64,000 nucleotides of DNA from Branchiostoma lanceolatum (Eukaryota; Chordata; Leptocardii; Amphioxiformes; Branchiostomatidae), in contig NC_089735.1 of the NCBI RefSeq assembly GCF_035083965.1, positions 8,024,001-8,088,000 on the forward strand. The letters run 5' to 3'. Both the position numbers and the translations under genes were made by a program. Each line of letters begins with the position of its first letter. Positions within the stretch are counted from its first letter, which is position 1. The notes below the pieces were generated by a model. The model did not search any database. It saw only the letters and a program-made list of their open reading frames with translations, and had not been told where the DNA came from. This document shows positions 1 to 13,088 of the stretch, one piece after another.

Positions 1-3000
1 GAAAAGCCTGTTACAACTACTCTTATACAGTCCCATTAAAAAACCCATTACGTTGCCCTTGCCACTTGTACTGAGTGGTTTTTGGATGTTCCATAGTAAT
101 GTCCAATCACCCTTCACTGATGACCTGACAAGGTCATGAACAATGGGCAAGCTACAACTGACGTCCGCATCATGTGACGCTTCGGGTTGTTATGAATATG
201 ATCATCAGGAATTACTAATAAAAGAAAATAATTTCCCTTGATATATAGCCTCAAAGCTAACTAGAGGGCCAAAACCTATGCCAGGGCTCGAAAGACTGGG
301 TGCATGTGCACCTAATTTTTGACTGTGGGTGCACATATATATTTTTGTTCTCTATAGGGTAAAGGTACTCTTGTACACCAGTATACAGAATATTTTTGAA
401 ATGTTGTTATCAGAAAAACAATATAACCTTTTGTTGTACTTTATTTGATGTATTACTTGGTTGAAATTTTGAAGTTAATTAGATAGAATTACAGATTGAA
501 GTTCGAGAGGCAGTAGCATTAAATTTCAACTTTGTAATTATGTCTTGCTGACATTAAACTTTATCTTATGTGGTGTACCCAAAAATATTTCCAAAATATC
601 ACCAGTGCACCTATTTCCAAAGATGAATGTCGAGCTCTGTTTGCTCAAGTTTCCTAACATGAAAAGCTGCCTGCCACCGAAAAATCAACCCTAGTAATAT
701 ATCACAAGAGTTCTGCTACAGTACCATGCTCAGCTGCCAGAGGGCCTTAAGTTAAATTAACCTTAAACTTCATCTTCCCAAGACATACCCACATCTTCCC
801 AAGACCTACCCACATCATCAAGAAATATCATTACTATCCATCCAGACCACAAATATCTGGAAACACAAAAGCACAGACACACAGACACACCCAAACAATA
901 CCTCCATGATTTATGAACTTCAAGGTAATAAATCTATAAGTATAACACAGGTATTATTCAAGTATACAAGTATACATGGTTTGAGAGTAGGGCTCTTGTA
1001 CCTAAACTTAATCAGGTACAAGTAAACGCACCAGTACAGAGGGTTGGATACAGGTCTGAACCTGTAAACTTTGACTATCCTGTGGTCTTCAATGATGACA
1101 GAAACAGCATGGTTATCATTCATTCTGGACTTCTGGTACAATGTATCTTGTGCAAAGAACCTATTCATTGACATTGATTTCAATACCCATACAATGTTTT
1201 CCTCTTTTTTCTAGTGCTAAATGTACATTTTTGTGGGCATTGCACAATTCGGCGACACTATTCACCTTTATCTCAAAACAATTCTCGTACATTGACATTT
1301 GGTATTCTGGACCCGTACCTAAAAGATTTTTGCGGCACCGTACTGGTATGCAGCCCTATTTGTAAGTACACTATCTGCTAGAGCATGTGCGCTGAACAGT
1401 TGTGTTACGTTATCTGGACCACACATACATGTAACTCAGGCCCAGTCATCGGCTCATTACTAAGCCCTATCCCTGTAAGGATGTGTTGAAATCCAACCAG
1501 CCAGCCACAGAATGACATCATGACATGTACTCAGATCCAGGGGGTCAACAATAACATACAAATCATTTACAAGCCAACACAGGAGAATATAAATAGACAG
1601 ACAACAAATACAACCTTTGAACAACTGTACTGAGATATTTGCCTGACAAAGTGGTAAGGCCACACCATTTTAATTTCTTGGTTAACGGAATTTCTAAAAA
1701 AAATGCTAGATTGGAAAATCAACAGGAAAACAGAATCTCAGAGGGAAGTTCAGGGAGTGAACAGGGTCAGGTGCAAGTTTTCACCCAGCCTTCTGTTTTC
1801 ATGACTTTTTTTTGCTAAAATTTAAAAAAAAATCTTCTTAACCAAGAAATCAAATTGGTGTGGCCTAAGGGGGTATTAAAAAAATTTACTAAACACCCAT
1901 TCCCAGGCATAGCCATACCCATGTACATCAATGGACTGGAATAGCAAATTTAAGCACATATCGACATGTGACAACCCCTGCATGGTATACATAGGAAATA
2001 TTTCAATCAATGTCTAGACGTTAGAAATTCCTCCAATACTCGCAAAGCCCCATTCTCATTCCATATTACACACTCTTGCATTAGGTAGATTAGCCTTATT
2101 AAGGAACTGTAGTTACATGTATGTACCTGTAGATGTTGTGCAATAAAGTTAAATACTATATATAATGAAGTCAATAAAAGCGTCAGTAGCTAGTGGCAGT
2201 TACTTAATCATTACAATTCATATGAAAGACTATAAAAATCATTAAACTACACAATACCATGCACCTTACCTTTAACTCTCCTGGACTCAAACACCTAGAT
2301 CATGCTTCCCCATGTAACTGTTACACTACTAATAGCATCAGAAATACTTTTGCACCATTTCAACACCATACATACAAGATTAGATAACTTCATTCCGCAC
2401 GTCTAAATATACACGTAACTTCCTTGCCATCGCAACAACGTGTTAGAGAACCACATGGCGACAGGGTGGTGTAAGTGGGTTACAGACGGAGGGACAGCAA
2501 CAACTGAACCACCAAACCTCAAACATTGGAATGCAAACAGATCGCCCCTGGCAATCATTTACCCTGGACATACAACAAATTGCTGGGTACTTAAACACTG
2601 CCTCGTGCACGGGAAACACGTGTCCAGCGCTCTTTCATCAACACAAACACTGGTGTACGTTTATTTTGCTTTGGCATAATTGCTGTGGTGAGCTTCAATA
2701 AGAGCATGAAATGCCAAGGACTAGATATGCTGATTGTCCTTTACTTTAAACCTCCCAGACTTGTCAGGTGTGCTATTTTCCTGCTGTGTGACTACAGGAA
2801 ACAATTTCAAAGCTTTCAACACAGTAGGCAGTAAGATAACTACACAGGTTGGTCACTCGTTTGCCAATATCCGGTTTATCATCTGTTGTTCCCCGTCGAG
2901 AGCAAGGGTTAGACGTGTTCCGACTTCAGATAACTACCACGTGCTGAGAAAGCACATGTCTGATGAGGGAAAAGATAACACCCTTCCTTTCTTAACGGAA

Positions 3001-3473
3001 TGTCTCCAGGGATGGCAAATTATCCTATTTTTGGCAACACCTTTATACACCCTTAAGGCATAGTTTGTCTTCTACACCTCAACAATGGGTCTTTCTTTTC
3101 CATCTTAGTAAACATCTACAGCAACTACATGTATAGACTACTGTAATTTCTGTTTTTTTCACTGTAACTTTATGTTCACTGTTTTCACAGCCACCTCTGT
3201 ACCAGAGAACTTATCATCATTTTTTTTCCAACATGGTAATTGTCCTGAAAAATCCTAGTGGCCAGTGGCACCTTTGATTGATGAGATCCAAACAAATTCA
3301 GATTCAAAACTAAAGCATCACTATTTCCATCTTCTAAAGACAACAACATTTCTCTGACATTCATTTTGAGCATTTTTTTCAATAAAATTCTTATTTGCAC
3401 TGGAGTGAAAATGTTTAGTTTCCCAGCTATATCTAAACCTTACGAACAACACGTTTTAAAACATGCTACGTAC
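1..3473. other. Non-coding stretch 3' of the visible RhoGAP exons
   Basis: I see no convincing exon here, although the next RhoGAP exons would be expected on the minus strand if they lie this close. The stretch is AT-rich and repeat-bearing. There is a CA-rich-tailed SINE-like copy near 690-895, a possible degenerate foldback near 283-642 (CAGGGCTCGA against TCGAGCTCTG), and GTACC-rich repeat sequence near 950-1360. The open frames are short and lack family motifs. Confidence 0.5.
690..895 (+). repeat. SINE-like repeat with CA-rich tail, copy 1
   Basis: This segment resembles 32840-32995 and 58850-59158. All three share a block around GAGTTCTGCTACAGTACC or GTTCCGCTGCAGTACC, then a GCTAGGGGGCCC-like block, a 'cccacatc' block, and a tail rich in CA dinucleotides. 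This copy carries a duplicated 'cttcccaagac' unit. Shared order and a simple-sequence 3' tail suggest a retroposed SINE, but no RNA polymerase III promoter was identified. Confidence 0.45.
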
Positions 3474-6400
3474 CTTCTTGTACGGCCACAAACTGTGAAT
3501 GAAGACTTTCGGGGATGACTGCATCGGGAAGTTCTCTAAGATACTGCTTCAGAAGAGAGGCCACAGAAAAAACGTCCCCGAACTCTTCAAGATTAGCGTC
3601 GCCCGTTTTGTCGAAGCTCGTCTTCATCTTCTCTACCACCTTGGTGTTGCCGTTCACTCGGAATATTCCTTCGTGTCCGATACCTACATGTGCGGACAAC
3701 GCAGTTTGCATTTTTCATAACATATTTTTCCAGGTCATGGCAAGTAGATTGACCAATGGCCGTGCAAAAAATTGGGTGTGGGTCAGGACGCCCTGACAAG
3801 GTATTACGCGGAAGATTCCTTTGTGTCCGATACCTACATGTGCAGACAACGCAGTTTGTATTTTTAAAACATATTTTTCTAGGTCATGGCAAGCAGATTG
3901 ACCAATGGCTGTGCAAAAAGTGTTTCGGTTAGGTCAGAACGCCCTGACAAGCTATTACAGTTATGGCTTCTTTTAGAACGGGAAGTATTTTCAAAATATA
4001 TTGACCCCAAACTCAAGTAACCTCTAAAATATATGAGGGTCTGCATGGGGGGGGGGGGGGGGGGGCGCCTGTCAATGCTGAATGGTAAATTCAGGAGGAC
4101 AACATTTCGCAGCAAATTGACAGGATTCTTTAGAATTCAAGTGACCAATCATTTTACACGACAACGCTTAATGTTGAATTAGAGCGGCCCAACAACTATG
4201 ATTCATTTTATTTCTAAATAAATAAAAATCGCTACGCCTCACAAAAAAAAGGTATGAAGACTCGCATATATTGGCTTGCAATAGGTATCTACTGTATTTC
4301 TTTTTCTTCCTAATAAAGTACATAAAAATACTTTGAGTTTTTAATAAAGGTAGACAAGTTTGAATGAAACCAAAGTTTAGTACACTACACTACAGTGTAC
4401 TCCAATTTTACCTACCAACTGACATGTAATTGAAGACATGAGGTTTGAGAAAGCAAAAAGTCAAAAATTGCTATTGTCAAAAAGCAAACATCAGTACCCA
4501 ATCCTTACCATGCATAGTGATGAAGTCCACCACTTTCTTGACGATGGCAGGTATATTGAGCTCTGTCACACGAGGCACTCCTTCTAAAGGTGCTCCGAAC
4601 AGTTTTGCGCCCGGCGAGAGTTTCTTCCTGGACAGCGGGGACGACATGAACTTCTTGACCTTCCCCATTCGCGATTCCACAGGAACATCGAGAGCCTGCA
4701 CGTAAAGGTAGACACAGACGATACTCATGGTGAAAAACGTCAGCAACTCCATCCTGATGTTCTAACCTTAGCTAACGTATGGAAATCCAGTAACACTAAC
4801 AGTCACTACATAAGTGGCCTAGTGAGTTCATTCTGATGTGGCTATCTCTTTTATAGCCTGGACAAAAAGGAATTTGGGTCAACGGCCTCTCATGTATAGG
4901 GTCACTGACCTCATCACTGACCATCACTGACCACTGTATCAAAACAGTTCCTATGAGTTTAGGTGAAACCATTTGCATGTGTCCTAGAGCATATCCCTCT
5001 GAAGATAATGCAAGATTGTACAATCCAATCTAAATTCACCTTTTGAACATGACTTTTTCAGATGTCTTTATGCAATTGGAAACTCTAGCTGAAACTGCAT
5101 GTATAATTGTAATATGATAGTATAAAAATGTTAAAGTATAATGAAGAATACACCCCTTTTTAGAAATGGTTGAGCCAAGAGGTCATCGTGACATCCTACA
5201 TGACAAAGTGTTGATACACATTTTTCTTGTCTCCATGTAAACATATGATTATCATAAACATAAGGTTGTACAATGCTCCTTTTGACTCAAGTTTGGTTGA
5301 AAAATATACATAATGTATCCCCAAACTACGGTTTTGAAGTTTAGGCCATAGCAAGTAAATTTTACGGATGACATCAGCGCAAGCATTGATTTTTTGAATT
5401 GGAAAAAAAACAAACTATTCCCCCTCAAGCAATGGTCCACAAGACAAGAAATGTTATGCTATGAATATGTTATGTGGTAGCCTTGAGTGTACATATACTT
5501 GTAGAAGTAACATTTGCCATAAGTGTACATTGTAGATTCAGAAGTGAAACTAGCTCGGTAGTTTTTGAGGTGACACCACCAGTGTTTTAGCCTTGAGTGT
5601 AGCAGCTACTGTACAAAATGTACCTGTAGCCAGTGTAGTATTCCGAGTGATACTGTAAATGCAGAAATGTTCGCAGAGGTTTCATGTTCGCGATTTTCGC
5701 TGTAAACTTTCGCCGCAAACTTAAAACCACAGCGAAATGTCACTTTCTGCACTTCCTGAATATAGTAATAAAATAATTTTTGGATGTAATAACTTGTTTG
5801 TCGCTTCAATTCATGTCACAATGTTAATAGTATATATATTAAAAATTTAGGAATCTCTCCCCCCCCCCCATCTTGTTATTTTTTGCATTCTCGTATTATA
5901 TTTGTCTGCAGAGGATGTACATGTATCAACACGAGACAGGGACTGGTTTCATGCCCAATCTATACACCAGATATGTCCAATGCCCTACATGTAGCTAGCC
6001 AGCATACAAACTTGTAGTGACCTTACACATGGTATGTAGCAGTTCCTGTTTTAATTTCCTTTACTGGACTAAGACTACTACAACAGCATCCATGGCATAC
6101 CTGTTACAGGTCAATCTGGTCATTAATCATTACCATGGGACTATCGGAGTAATGTATGATAGTATGTAGTATTTATATAGCCTCATTAGACTGTCCCCCA
6201 AGCAACCATTTCAAATTGCCCCTACACTAAGAATTTGTATTAAAGTACTGGTACATATATCTAGCATATGGAAAATACATACAGTAACTGCAAAAACACA
6301 GACCTAACACAAAACCTCCCTGTGAATTAGTAGCCTCTTCCACTGACCCTATGACCTGGAATGTCTGTCAAGTTTGATAAACGACTAGTTCTACCACCTC

Positions 6401-9400
6401 TGAACTCTACTTCCTGCCACAAGTCTGACCTTTGCGGTGACACAATCTTCCCACTCGCTTCCTGCCACTACACTGACAGTGAGTTTAAAAAACGACAACT
6501 ACACAAACATCCAGACACAAACACACAAGATCCAGACCGAACCACACCCAAAACAAAACAATTCATGGAGGTAAAAATTGTGTCCCTCACAGTATAGACT
6601 TTATTTTTCACAACACATAAGGGAATTATGACATATTGCCCCGTATTGTCAAAAGGAAGGTCAGCTTTGCAAAATAGATGAGATCATCCCGACAGTTGAA
6701 ATTTCATGGGTGCCATTGTTCTCTGATCACTTCACACAGTCCCCATGGGACCAACTGTCAAGGTACGCAGTCTGACAGCTATTGGTGGACCCTGATACAT
6801 GCTCATTTGCATGGGAAAGACCACTGTACTAGTGGATGGGGTCTGAAAACATTGGTGGAAAAGTACTATGGCAGGAACAAAGCAACCTAGGGGTACTGTA
6901 CCCAAAAAGAAAACTGGTACTCCAAAATGGTAAAGATTTTAAAAAAAGGAAATCAAGCAGAGTAGTTTCCAAACAGGATGGAAGAGTCCATATTGTCTGG
7001 GAAGGCCTTTTTTTCATTGTCAAAAAAAATTATATTCCAACAAATTGTGAATTTTTCTAGAATAATTCATCGTTTCAAAGGTTTGACAGCTTCTCATCGG
7101 GTATGGAACCTAGAAACATACACATATTTGTTTCAATACTTCATTTAATAGAGCTTGCAAAAGAAATTTTTCAGTCGAAGGACGGAAGGATCGGTACCTA
7201 ACAAGTGGTCATCATATCTACATCACCTGCCTGTCTACCTTCATTGTTGTCCCTACCTGAGCTGACTTAGGCCTTGAACTTTGCACTCTATCCAGTTCCT
7301 GCCTGGGACACTGCCTCAGTCTAGGTTCAGAGCTAGCTCTTTCTCTCTTGCAGGGTTTGTTCTGCTGTTTAGGGAACCACAACCTGAGATGGATACCTAA
7401 CCTTTCCCCTGAGTCTGACCCTACTGCCTGTGTTTAAAGAAACAATAAAGCACATCAAGTATGAAAAAAGCTGTCAAATGATAATGTGGTCGTCATTTGT
7501 TAATCATTGGTCACTAGTCATCGAGTGACGAGAGAGATTCTGAAGGTCTATAATGTCCCCAATTTGGCCAAGCACTGCTACAGTCCCGATTGCGCTGGTT
7601 CCCGTAGGGGGTGTAGTCTAGGCCAGGCCTCCAAGCCACAAATCTCTTCCGGTAGACTGCCAGGTACCGGAAGGGGGGTACCTCCCGGTGTTCACACGAT
7701 TACGTGCAGCTCACGGCGTCTATTTGTTACCGGGACCCACATTGATTTTAAGTCCCGAGTTAAAATGATGATTCTGGGTCCAGGCTGGGCCAAAAAATAG
7801 CCCAGCTGTCGCCGGGTGTCCCACGGAGCAAAAAAAAACAGCCTGTCAACTTCCTGGCAGGGCCTCCTTTTCCAATTGGGACCTAAGCATACACCCGGTC
7901 ATCCCCTACTCTTCTTCATAAGTGTGTTGGGTTATTTAACATGCAGGGATTTGATGCCCGAGGCTTCCTTTTGATGACATTTTCATGCAACCTCTCTACA
8001 CCGTGCCCAAGTGGGGTTCTAACCTCTGCCCTTTGGATCCACGGAATTTGACACCCATATGGGCAAAGCAGCAGGGTCACTATCTGCCTGCGTCATAGGG
8101 ACACTGCAATCATCATTTCTTTCTAGGCAATTCTACCCTCTGCATGCATAGAAGAATCCACCACTTGGATCTTGGCCCCTTGGGTCAATAATTCCCATCA
8201 GTAGCTTGTACTCTAAATCCTGGCAGCGTGTTTGAAAATACTGCCAGCTTGAGCCACATCATTAAAGTCTATCATTGAATTCCCTTACTAGGAACAGGTC
8301 TAAATCACACCATGTTTAAAATGACTGGCGATGACAGGACAAATTGATACGGTCACCCTGGAGAAGGTACTGTACACCCAGAGGTAGCATTAAGGGTTAA
8401 ATAACAAGCCGGACTTTAGGCTTCCATGTCCATTTGTCTCTGGCCTGCCACATGCTTCGAACACGTGCCTCATATATAGTTTTGTCTGTATAAAGTCATC
8501 TGAATGCCTCCTGACATTTCGACATGGAACAAAATTAGGAGATAATCTGAGGGCATCAAAATGGGGCCACCACACATCCTCAACTTCTCAAGTCCTCCTT
8601 GATAAGGGAGCATACTGCAACTTGTAAAATATTTGTGGGGACCTCTTGGAGGAGCAAAATTGTTACAATTTCTGAGAGCTGAAGATAAGACATTTCAGCA
8701 CAGACTAAGACCCACTTACCATACTTTTCCCGATAACAGGACGGCTTTACACACACTGCCAGGACGCTTGAACTGCCGTCGTGACCTTCCCGATAAATTT
8801 AATTCTAGCTGATTCCGATTGTGCACTCAATGAAATTTGTCAACTTTTCAGGATCACAAAAGATTTGACCGATGGTAACTGTAAGAAAAAATGATTTTTG
8901 TGCCCCATCCTTATGCCTCATTTCAGCGCTCTGATATTGTTGCACTGTATGCTAAATAGCCTGAACTATGACCTCCTGATATCGCGAGCCTGACAGCAAC
9001 TATCAGAGATCCCCATCGTGTAATAATTTTCGGTATCACACGAGGTTCTACTTGTATCACACGAGCTTCCATAAAATATTTAGAATGCATTTCGAATGTG
9101 CAGAGTGCGCCACGGTCGAAAATTCAAATACTGGATTCAATTGTTGTTGGAATTGCGGCTGTTACAATTTTTGGTTTAACGACACCAACTTTTCTCCACT
9201 TCTGTCGCATTTCGCATTGAAATGTATGTTTTTCTCGGGTGAGTATTCCGCATCACCATCGGTTGCAGTCCTCCCGTGGGTCAGATCGCTAAGGCCGTCG
9301 CGCTGGTACCTCGGGTGATACGGAATACCCCTGTTGTATTCTATATTTACTTCTTTCGTGACATTGGAAAAAGGCCTTCGTACGACCATAAAATTCATCT

Positions 9401-12400
9401 TTACACAGCAGAAACAGCCCTTGTCGTCCCAATGTTGCCAGACCCAATATCGCCAATTTCGATCTGTAAAATAGAACTTACTAAGTATATAAACTTCAGC
9501 TAGGAGGGTCATTATCCAAGACAGACTACTTCACTCTCTGGTCCCGTGTCTCACCCGGAAATCACCCGGAACATTGCGGCCTACATCGACCAGTTTATCC
9601 TATTGTTTAGGTGTGACCGAAATGACATCACGTCTGAAACGTTTCACATCAAAGATTGCCAGGAGCTTCATTCTCAATTAGTCAACAATTTTCTTTTTGA
9701 ACTTCTGTGCGACAAAATTTACCCTTTTACCATAACAATCCTTTATCACAATGTGCTACTTATACATGTAATATGCTAATAGCAACCCAGACATTAAACA
9801 GTCTGTATGATTTGATAATATTCATAAGTTTTAACATACTCACAACCACAACATGCTTCCAGCCCTTTCTTATCACCTCTCTGGGACTTAACATCAAAAC
9901 TATGGGTTTGAGTAGACTTTTTATCAAGACAGTTATTAGGAAAACAAGACTCTTGTTGAGGGAAAACACACCACAGCACTGCATCTAGGAATTGTGCTAG
10001 ACCATAAATAAATTATGAAGGTAATATGTCATTCATTCTAGACCAGGCAAGTTATGTCAGTCCAAGGCCAAAACAACCTAATCACTTGGTCAATAGACCT
10101 GTCCCATATTATTTGTTCACACTTTTATCTGCAACAAAAAAAAAGTGATGTTTATCAACTAAACTGACTAAAAAAAAATCTAAATAGCAACTATCATTGC
10201 AATCAAAACATTGTTGAAAATCAAAGTTTTAAGATGTACTTTCCATAACAGATCATGTTGTTTTTTATCTTTAAGGTATCATTTTTCTTGGTATCTATTT
10301 TGCCACAGTTGGTAACAGCTTGCTGAAAAAATGAATTTTGCTATTGCATCCTAGGATAATGAAAATTCCATGTCGTCACCCAACACACCTGTGGCATCCC
10401 TCTTAAGCCAAGAATTCAAAGCATCGCAGGGTTGTAATCAAATCCGCAATATCTACATATTTGAGACTAGCATATTACAAATCTGAGTCACTTCAATTGT
10501 GCCTTTATAACCAATCCTAACAAAGGGTGTAACAAAACAACCACACAGCAAATAAAAAAATACACTCTCAATTTTGAAATATTCATTGAAGTTTTATTTT
10601 CACAGTTTTTGTAGTAACCTCTCCACTGCGAATTCATGACAGGGTAAAAATGCCTCTCCAAATGTATTACTTCTGTTCTACGGAATAGTTTCAACCACAA
10701 ACTTAAAACGCTGCGAAAAACCTCCTTGCCCCTTCTACTGCAAAATTAAGTCACTGTGAAAATAAATTAATTTACAGTTATAGCTGTCATGAAGGACCAA
10801 GCAAGAGAGGAATATTGAGAAACTTGGTATTTTGTACATCTAGGTCATAAGTTTCTCCTTTCTATTGTCACTATCTATTCCACTGTTTACTGATAATATC
10901 ATGTAAAAAATTGTACTGCTCTGTTATCCTCTTCCTGCATTTTCCCCTCTTTCCGAAATTTCATTGGTACGTCCCATTTCCATGTCGAACCAAAGGCTCA
11001 GGGCTGTCTCCAGGACCCATCCCTCTGTCCCAGGACGGAAATTTGCTCGTCGGGACGGGAAAAAAATTCAATACGTACATCCAAAAAGTAACTCCATGAC
11101 ATGAAACTGATGAAAATGAATTTTCGTAACCTTAAAATGACAGATTAAACAAAGAAAGTAGATAACATGGGCTTGCAACCAATGAGTGGGACAGAAAAAA
11201 AATTCATTAAGCTGGAGACAGCCCTGGTTTGGCTCTTCACCAATCAGCCAATAAAATTGCAAACTAATCTAAAGACTAGCCTTCAGAAAAGACAACAAGA
11301 TTGCTTAGGCCACACAAAAATAACAATTCCACAGTCTGCAATCGTAGATTACTATTGATTTACAAATCTAGCACTGGTTCAATACCTGTCCGTTACTGTA
11401 AATTTTGAAAGTTTTGCTGCACTTTTAAGTTCACAGTTTTCTCATGTCCTCTCAGCTGAAAATCATCCCTCCCTGACCATATGCTTTGTCTTACAATGCG
11501 TTACTACGATTGTTCTGAAACTCAGAGATACTGGAAACTATTGCTTTTCACCATGACACACATCTAATTTCCTGCAAACTTAACTGATTTTACAGTAACA
11601 CAGGGTTCAAAGACCTCTTATTGCATGCAAGTCCAAGCACGCAAGTGCAGTATATGAAATAGGTCACACATGGCTAGAAAAGCAATCATGGACAGTAAAT
11701 CATGACCTTGGTAGTGGCTTTTCCAATAGAAAACTCATTAGTAACCAGAGCCATGTCCTATTCTCACAAAGTAGACACTGCAGGAGAGGGGGGAAATCTC
11801 TGCTAATAGATAACCCGTCAACGTGTTGCAGCAGGTATCACGTGTAACTGTTACAGGCTACAGAAGGAACTAGAGTTCGAAGATCTAGTGCCTCCAAGAA
11901 ATGTATAGTCTTGTTTATATATTTGTAGTTTTTTAATTATACTAGTAAAATTTTGATCAACGATGGCTTCCTGTCACTCTATGCTGAACGTGACTAGCAT
12001 ATGGAAAATACTGTAAATGCAGAAATGTTCGCGGTGGTTTTATGTTCTCTGTTTTCGCGGCGACCGTTTCACTGCAAACTTAAAACCACCGCAAACACTA
12101 CATTTTCGCCTTAACGCAAATTAAAACCACGCAAACTTAAATGCATTTACAGTACATGACTGTGAAAACACCGAGTGACCAAAAACAATACCTCCCCATG
12201 AATAGTAGCCTCTTCCATTGACCCCATAACCTGGAATGTCTGTCATTTCCAACAAACGAATAGTTCTACCACCTCTGAAATGTACTTCCTGTCGCTCCTG
12301 AAAGTGAGATGACACTATCTTCCCATTCACATTCTGCCACTCTACTGACAGTGTATTCAAATATTACTGACACACAAGAACACAAACATCCAGAAACACA

Positions 12401-13088
12401 ATAAAACAAAACCTCTGTACACAGAGGCAAACATTGCCTAACAACTGATACATCTTCATGATCTTGTTACTCTGATTTTTATGACATCAATCTTGGTGAC
12501 GATTGTAAAACTGTTTTCTAAATGTATGTTTACCCCCAGCTGACACTGATATTAGCTAATTATATTGCAAAACAATTGTAACAGGCACAATGTATAATTC
12601 AATATTGACAATTCGAAGAATTATGATCAAAGCAGATTATCTTGTTCAAATCTTTTTACTTTGTTGTCATGAAAATTTTAGTGTTTATAATTTAGGAAGA
12701 CTATGCAGTTACTGTAAATCGTGAAATAATCGTGGTGGTTTTATGTTTGTAGTCTTCATCACACTATGAAGAAGTACTCTGTCTTCCATTGTGGTAACTA
12801 CTACTTTTACATCGGCAAACTTCAATCATCGTATATGCATTCTTCCCCTCTCCATCACAAAAGTAAGTCCCTGCGAACTTAACCTTCTCCCTGCTGCCCA
12901 ACTCTGTAACCAGTAAAGAATTGGGTGCCAAATGGCTACTTCAGTGTGCTAAAGGTTAGATGAATCTAAAGCAACTGCTCTGAATTCAAACTGTTATTAA
13001 TTATAACATTTCCAAGCAGACTTACCAGATTGTTGCCATTGTTGTTGGCCATTACGTTGGGACTGTCACTGCTGAATACTGAGGGCAT
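3474..13088 (-). CDS. FAM13-like: FAM13-type Rho GTPase-activating protein, 5' part (three coding exons seen, 3' end missing)
   Basis: RhoGAP proteins switch off Rho-family GTPases by supplying an arginine finger in trans. Three minus-strand exons join in phase: 13026-13088 (63 nt, ATG at 13086-13088, in-frame TGA three codons upstream, donor GTAAGT, phase 0), 4509-4695 (187 nt, acceptor TGCAG, donor GTAAGG) and 3474-3683 (210 nt, acceptor TGTAG, donor GTACGT). They encode about 153 residues: a Ser/Asn-rich start, a basic stretch (KVKKF, SRKK), then the RhoGAP fold from KLFGAPLEGV. The motif GIFRVNGN..KVVE carries the arginine finger (about Arg92), and FGDVFSVASLLKQYLRELP follows. The phrase FRVNGN with KVVE is characteristic of FAM13A/B, so I prefer that family. 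The first intron is about 8.3 kb and full of repeats. The 13.0-kb exon is linked only by phase, strand and lack of a competing gene. Confidence 0.75.
3664..3945. repeat. 150-bp tandem duplication spanning a RhoGAP splice acceptor
   Basis: Two copies offset by 150 bp begin at about 3664 and 3814. Each contains the start of the RhoGAP exon (revcomp GTATCGGACAC), the acceptor CACATGTAG, the upstream pyrimidine tract and a further ~100 bp. The left copy (3664-3795) is the one joined to the intact exon. The right copy retains the acceptor and about eight codons of exon, then leaves the frame's known sequence. Confidence 0.85.
4047..4065. repeat. G homopolymer
   Basis: An uninterrupted run of about 19 G lies in the intron between RhoGAP exons. 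Its length is likely to be polymorphic or assembly-uncertain. Confidence 0.95.
5653..5760 (+). mobile_element. CTGTAAATGC-family MITE, right end lost
   Basis: It starts TA-CTGTAAATGCAGAAATG like the complete copy at 12011-12152, and continues with the family's 'ttcgc' and 'aaacttaaaaccac' blocks, but has no matching right terminal repeat. Interpreted as a truncated copy. Confidence 0.6.
6263..6590. repeat. Dispersed repeat, copy without MITE insertion
   Basis: From CTAGCATATGGAAAATAC through the 'tagcctcttccactgacc' and 'cctggaatgtctgtca' blocks to a CA-rich tail, this matches 11990-12420 in order and sequence. It lacks the 142-bp MITE present in that copy and so preserves the unoccupied site. 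The family is unknown and it is probably a retroelement fragment. Confidence 0.7.
9240..9331. repeat. Foldback repeat
   Basis: The ends form an inverted pair, GGGTGAGTATTCCGCATCACC-like on the left against GGTGATACGGAATACCCC on the right, around a GC-richer core. Consistent with a small MITE or the end of a larger element. No target duplication was resolved. Confidence 0.45.
11009..11225. mobile_element. hAT-like MITE (CAGGGCTGTCTCCA family)
   Basis: The left end CAGGGCTGTCTCCAGGAC and right end CTGGAGACAGCCCTG are inverted repeats around a short AT-rich body that also occurs in the CISD2 copy at 45648-46074. The CAGGG start is typical of hAT elements. A target duplication is not clear in this copy. 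Confidence 0.6.
11990..12420. repeat. Dispersed repeat carrying a MITE insertion
   Basis: Second copy of the repeat at 6263-6590. It is interrupted after 'catatggaaaata' by the MITE at 12011-12152 and then resumes with 'catgactgtgaaaacac', the 'tagcctcttcc' block and the CA-rich tail. Confidence 0.7.
12011..12152. mobile_element. CTGTAAATGC-family MITE, complete, TA target site
   Basis: A 142-bp element with inverted ends CTGTAAATGC / GCATTTACAG and internal 'gcggtggttttatgttc' and 'aaacttaaaaccacc' arms that also pair. It is flanked by TA on both sides, and the related repeat at 6263 shows the empty site with a single TA. A TA target duplication fits Tc1/mariner-type transposition. No coding capacity. 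Confidence 0.75.

Larger units (their letters stand above)
4696..13025. other. Large RhoGAP intron, repeat-rich and without detected genes
   Basis: About 8.3 kb separate the first coding exon from the first RhoGAP-domain exon. Contents seen: a truncated CTGTAAATGC-type MITE at 5653, a dispersed repeat pair (6263-6590 and 11990-12420), a GC-richer repeat-like segment near 7560-7900, a foldback around 9240-9331, a hAT-like MITE at 11009-11225, and degenerate relatives of the CTGTAAATGC family near 10580-10770 and 11390-11590. No open frame here carries a family motif. Confidence 0.6.

Noticed and set aside
3185..3400. Minus-strand frame just downstream of the RhoGAP exon
   Set aside because: Does not resemble the next part of a RhoGAP domain (expected helix with LP..N...L..L) and has no clear acceptor in phase 1.
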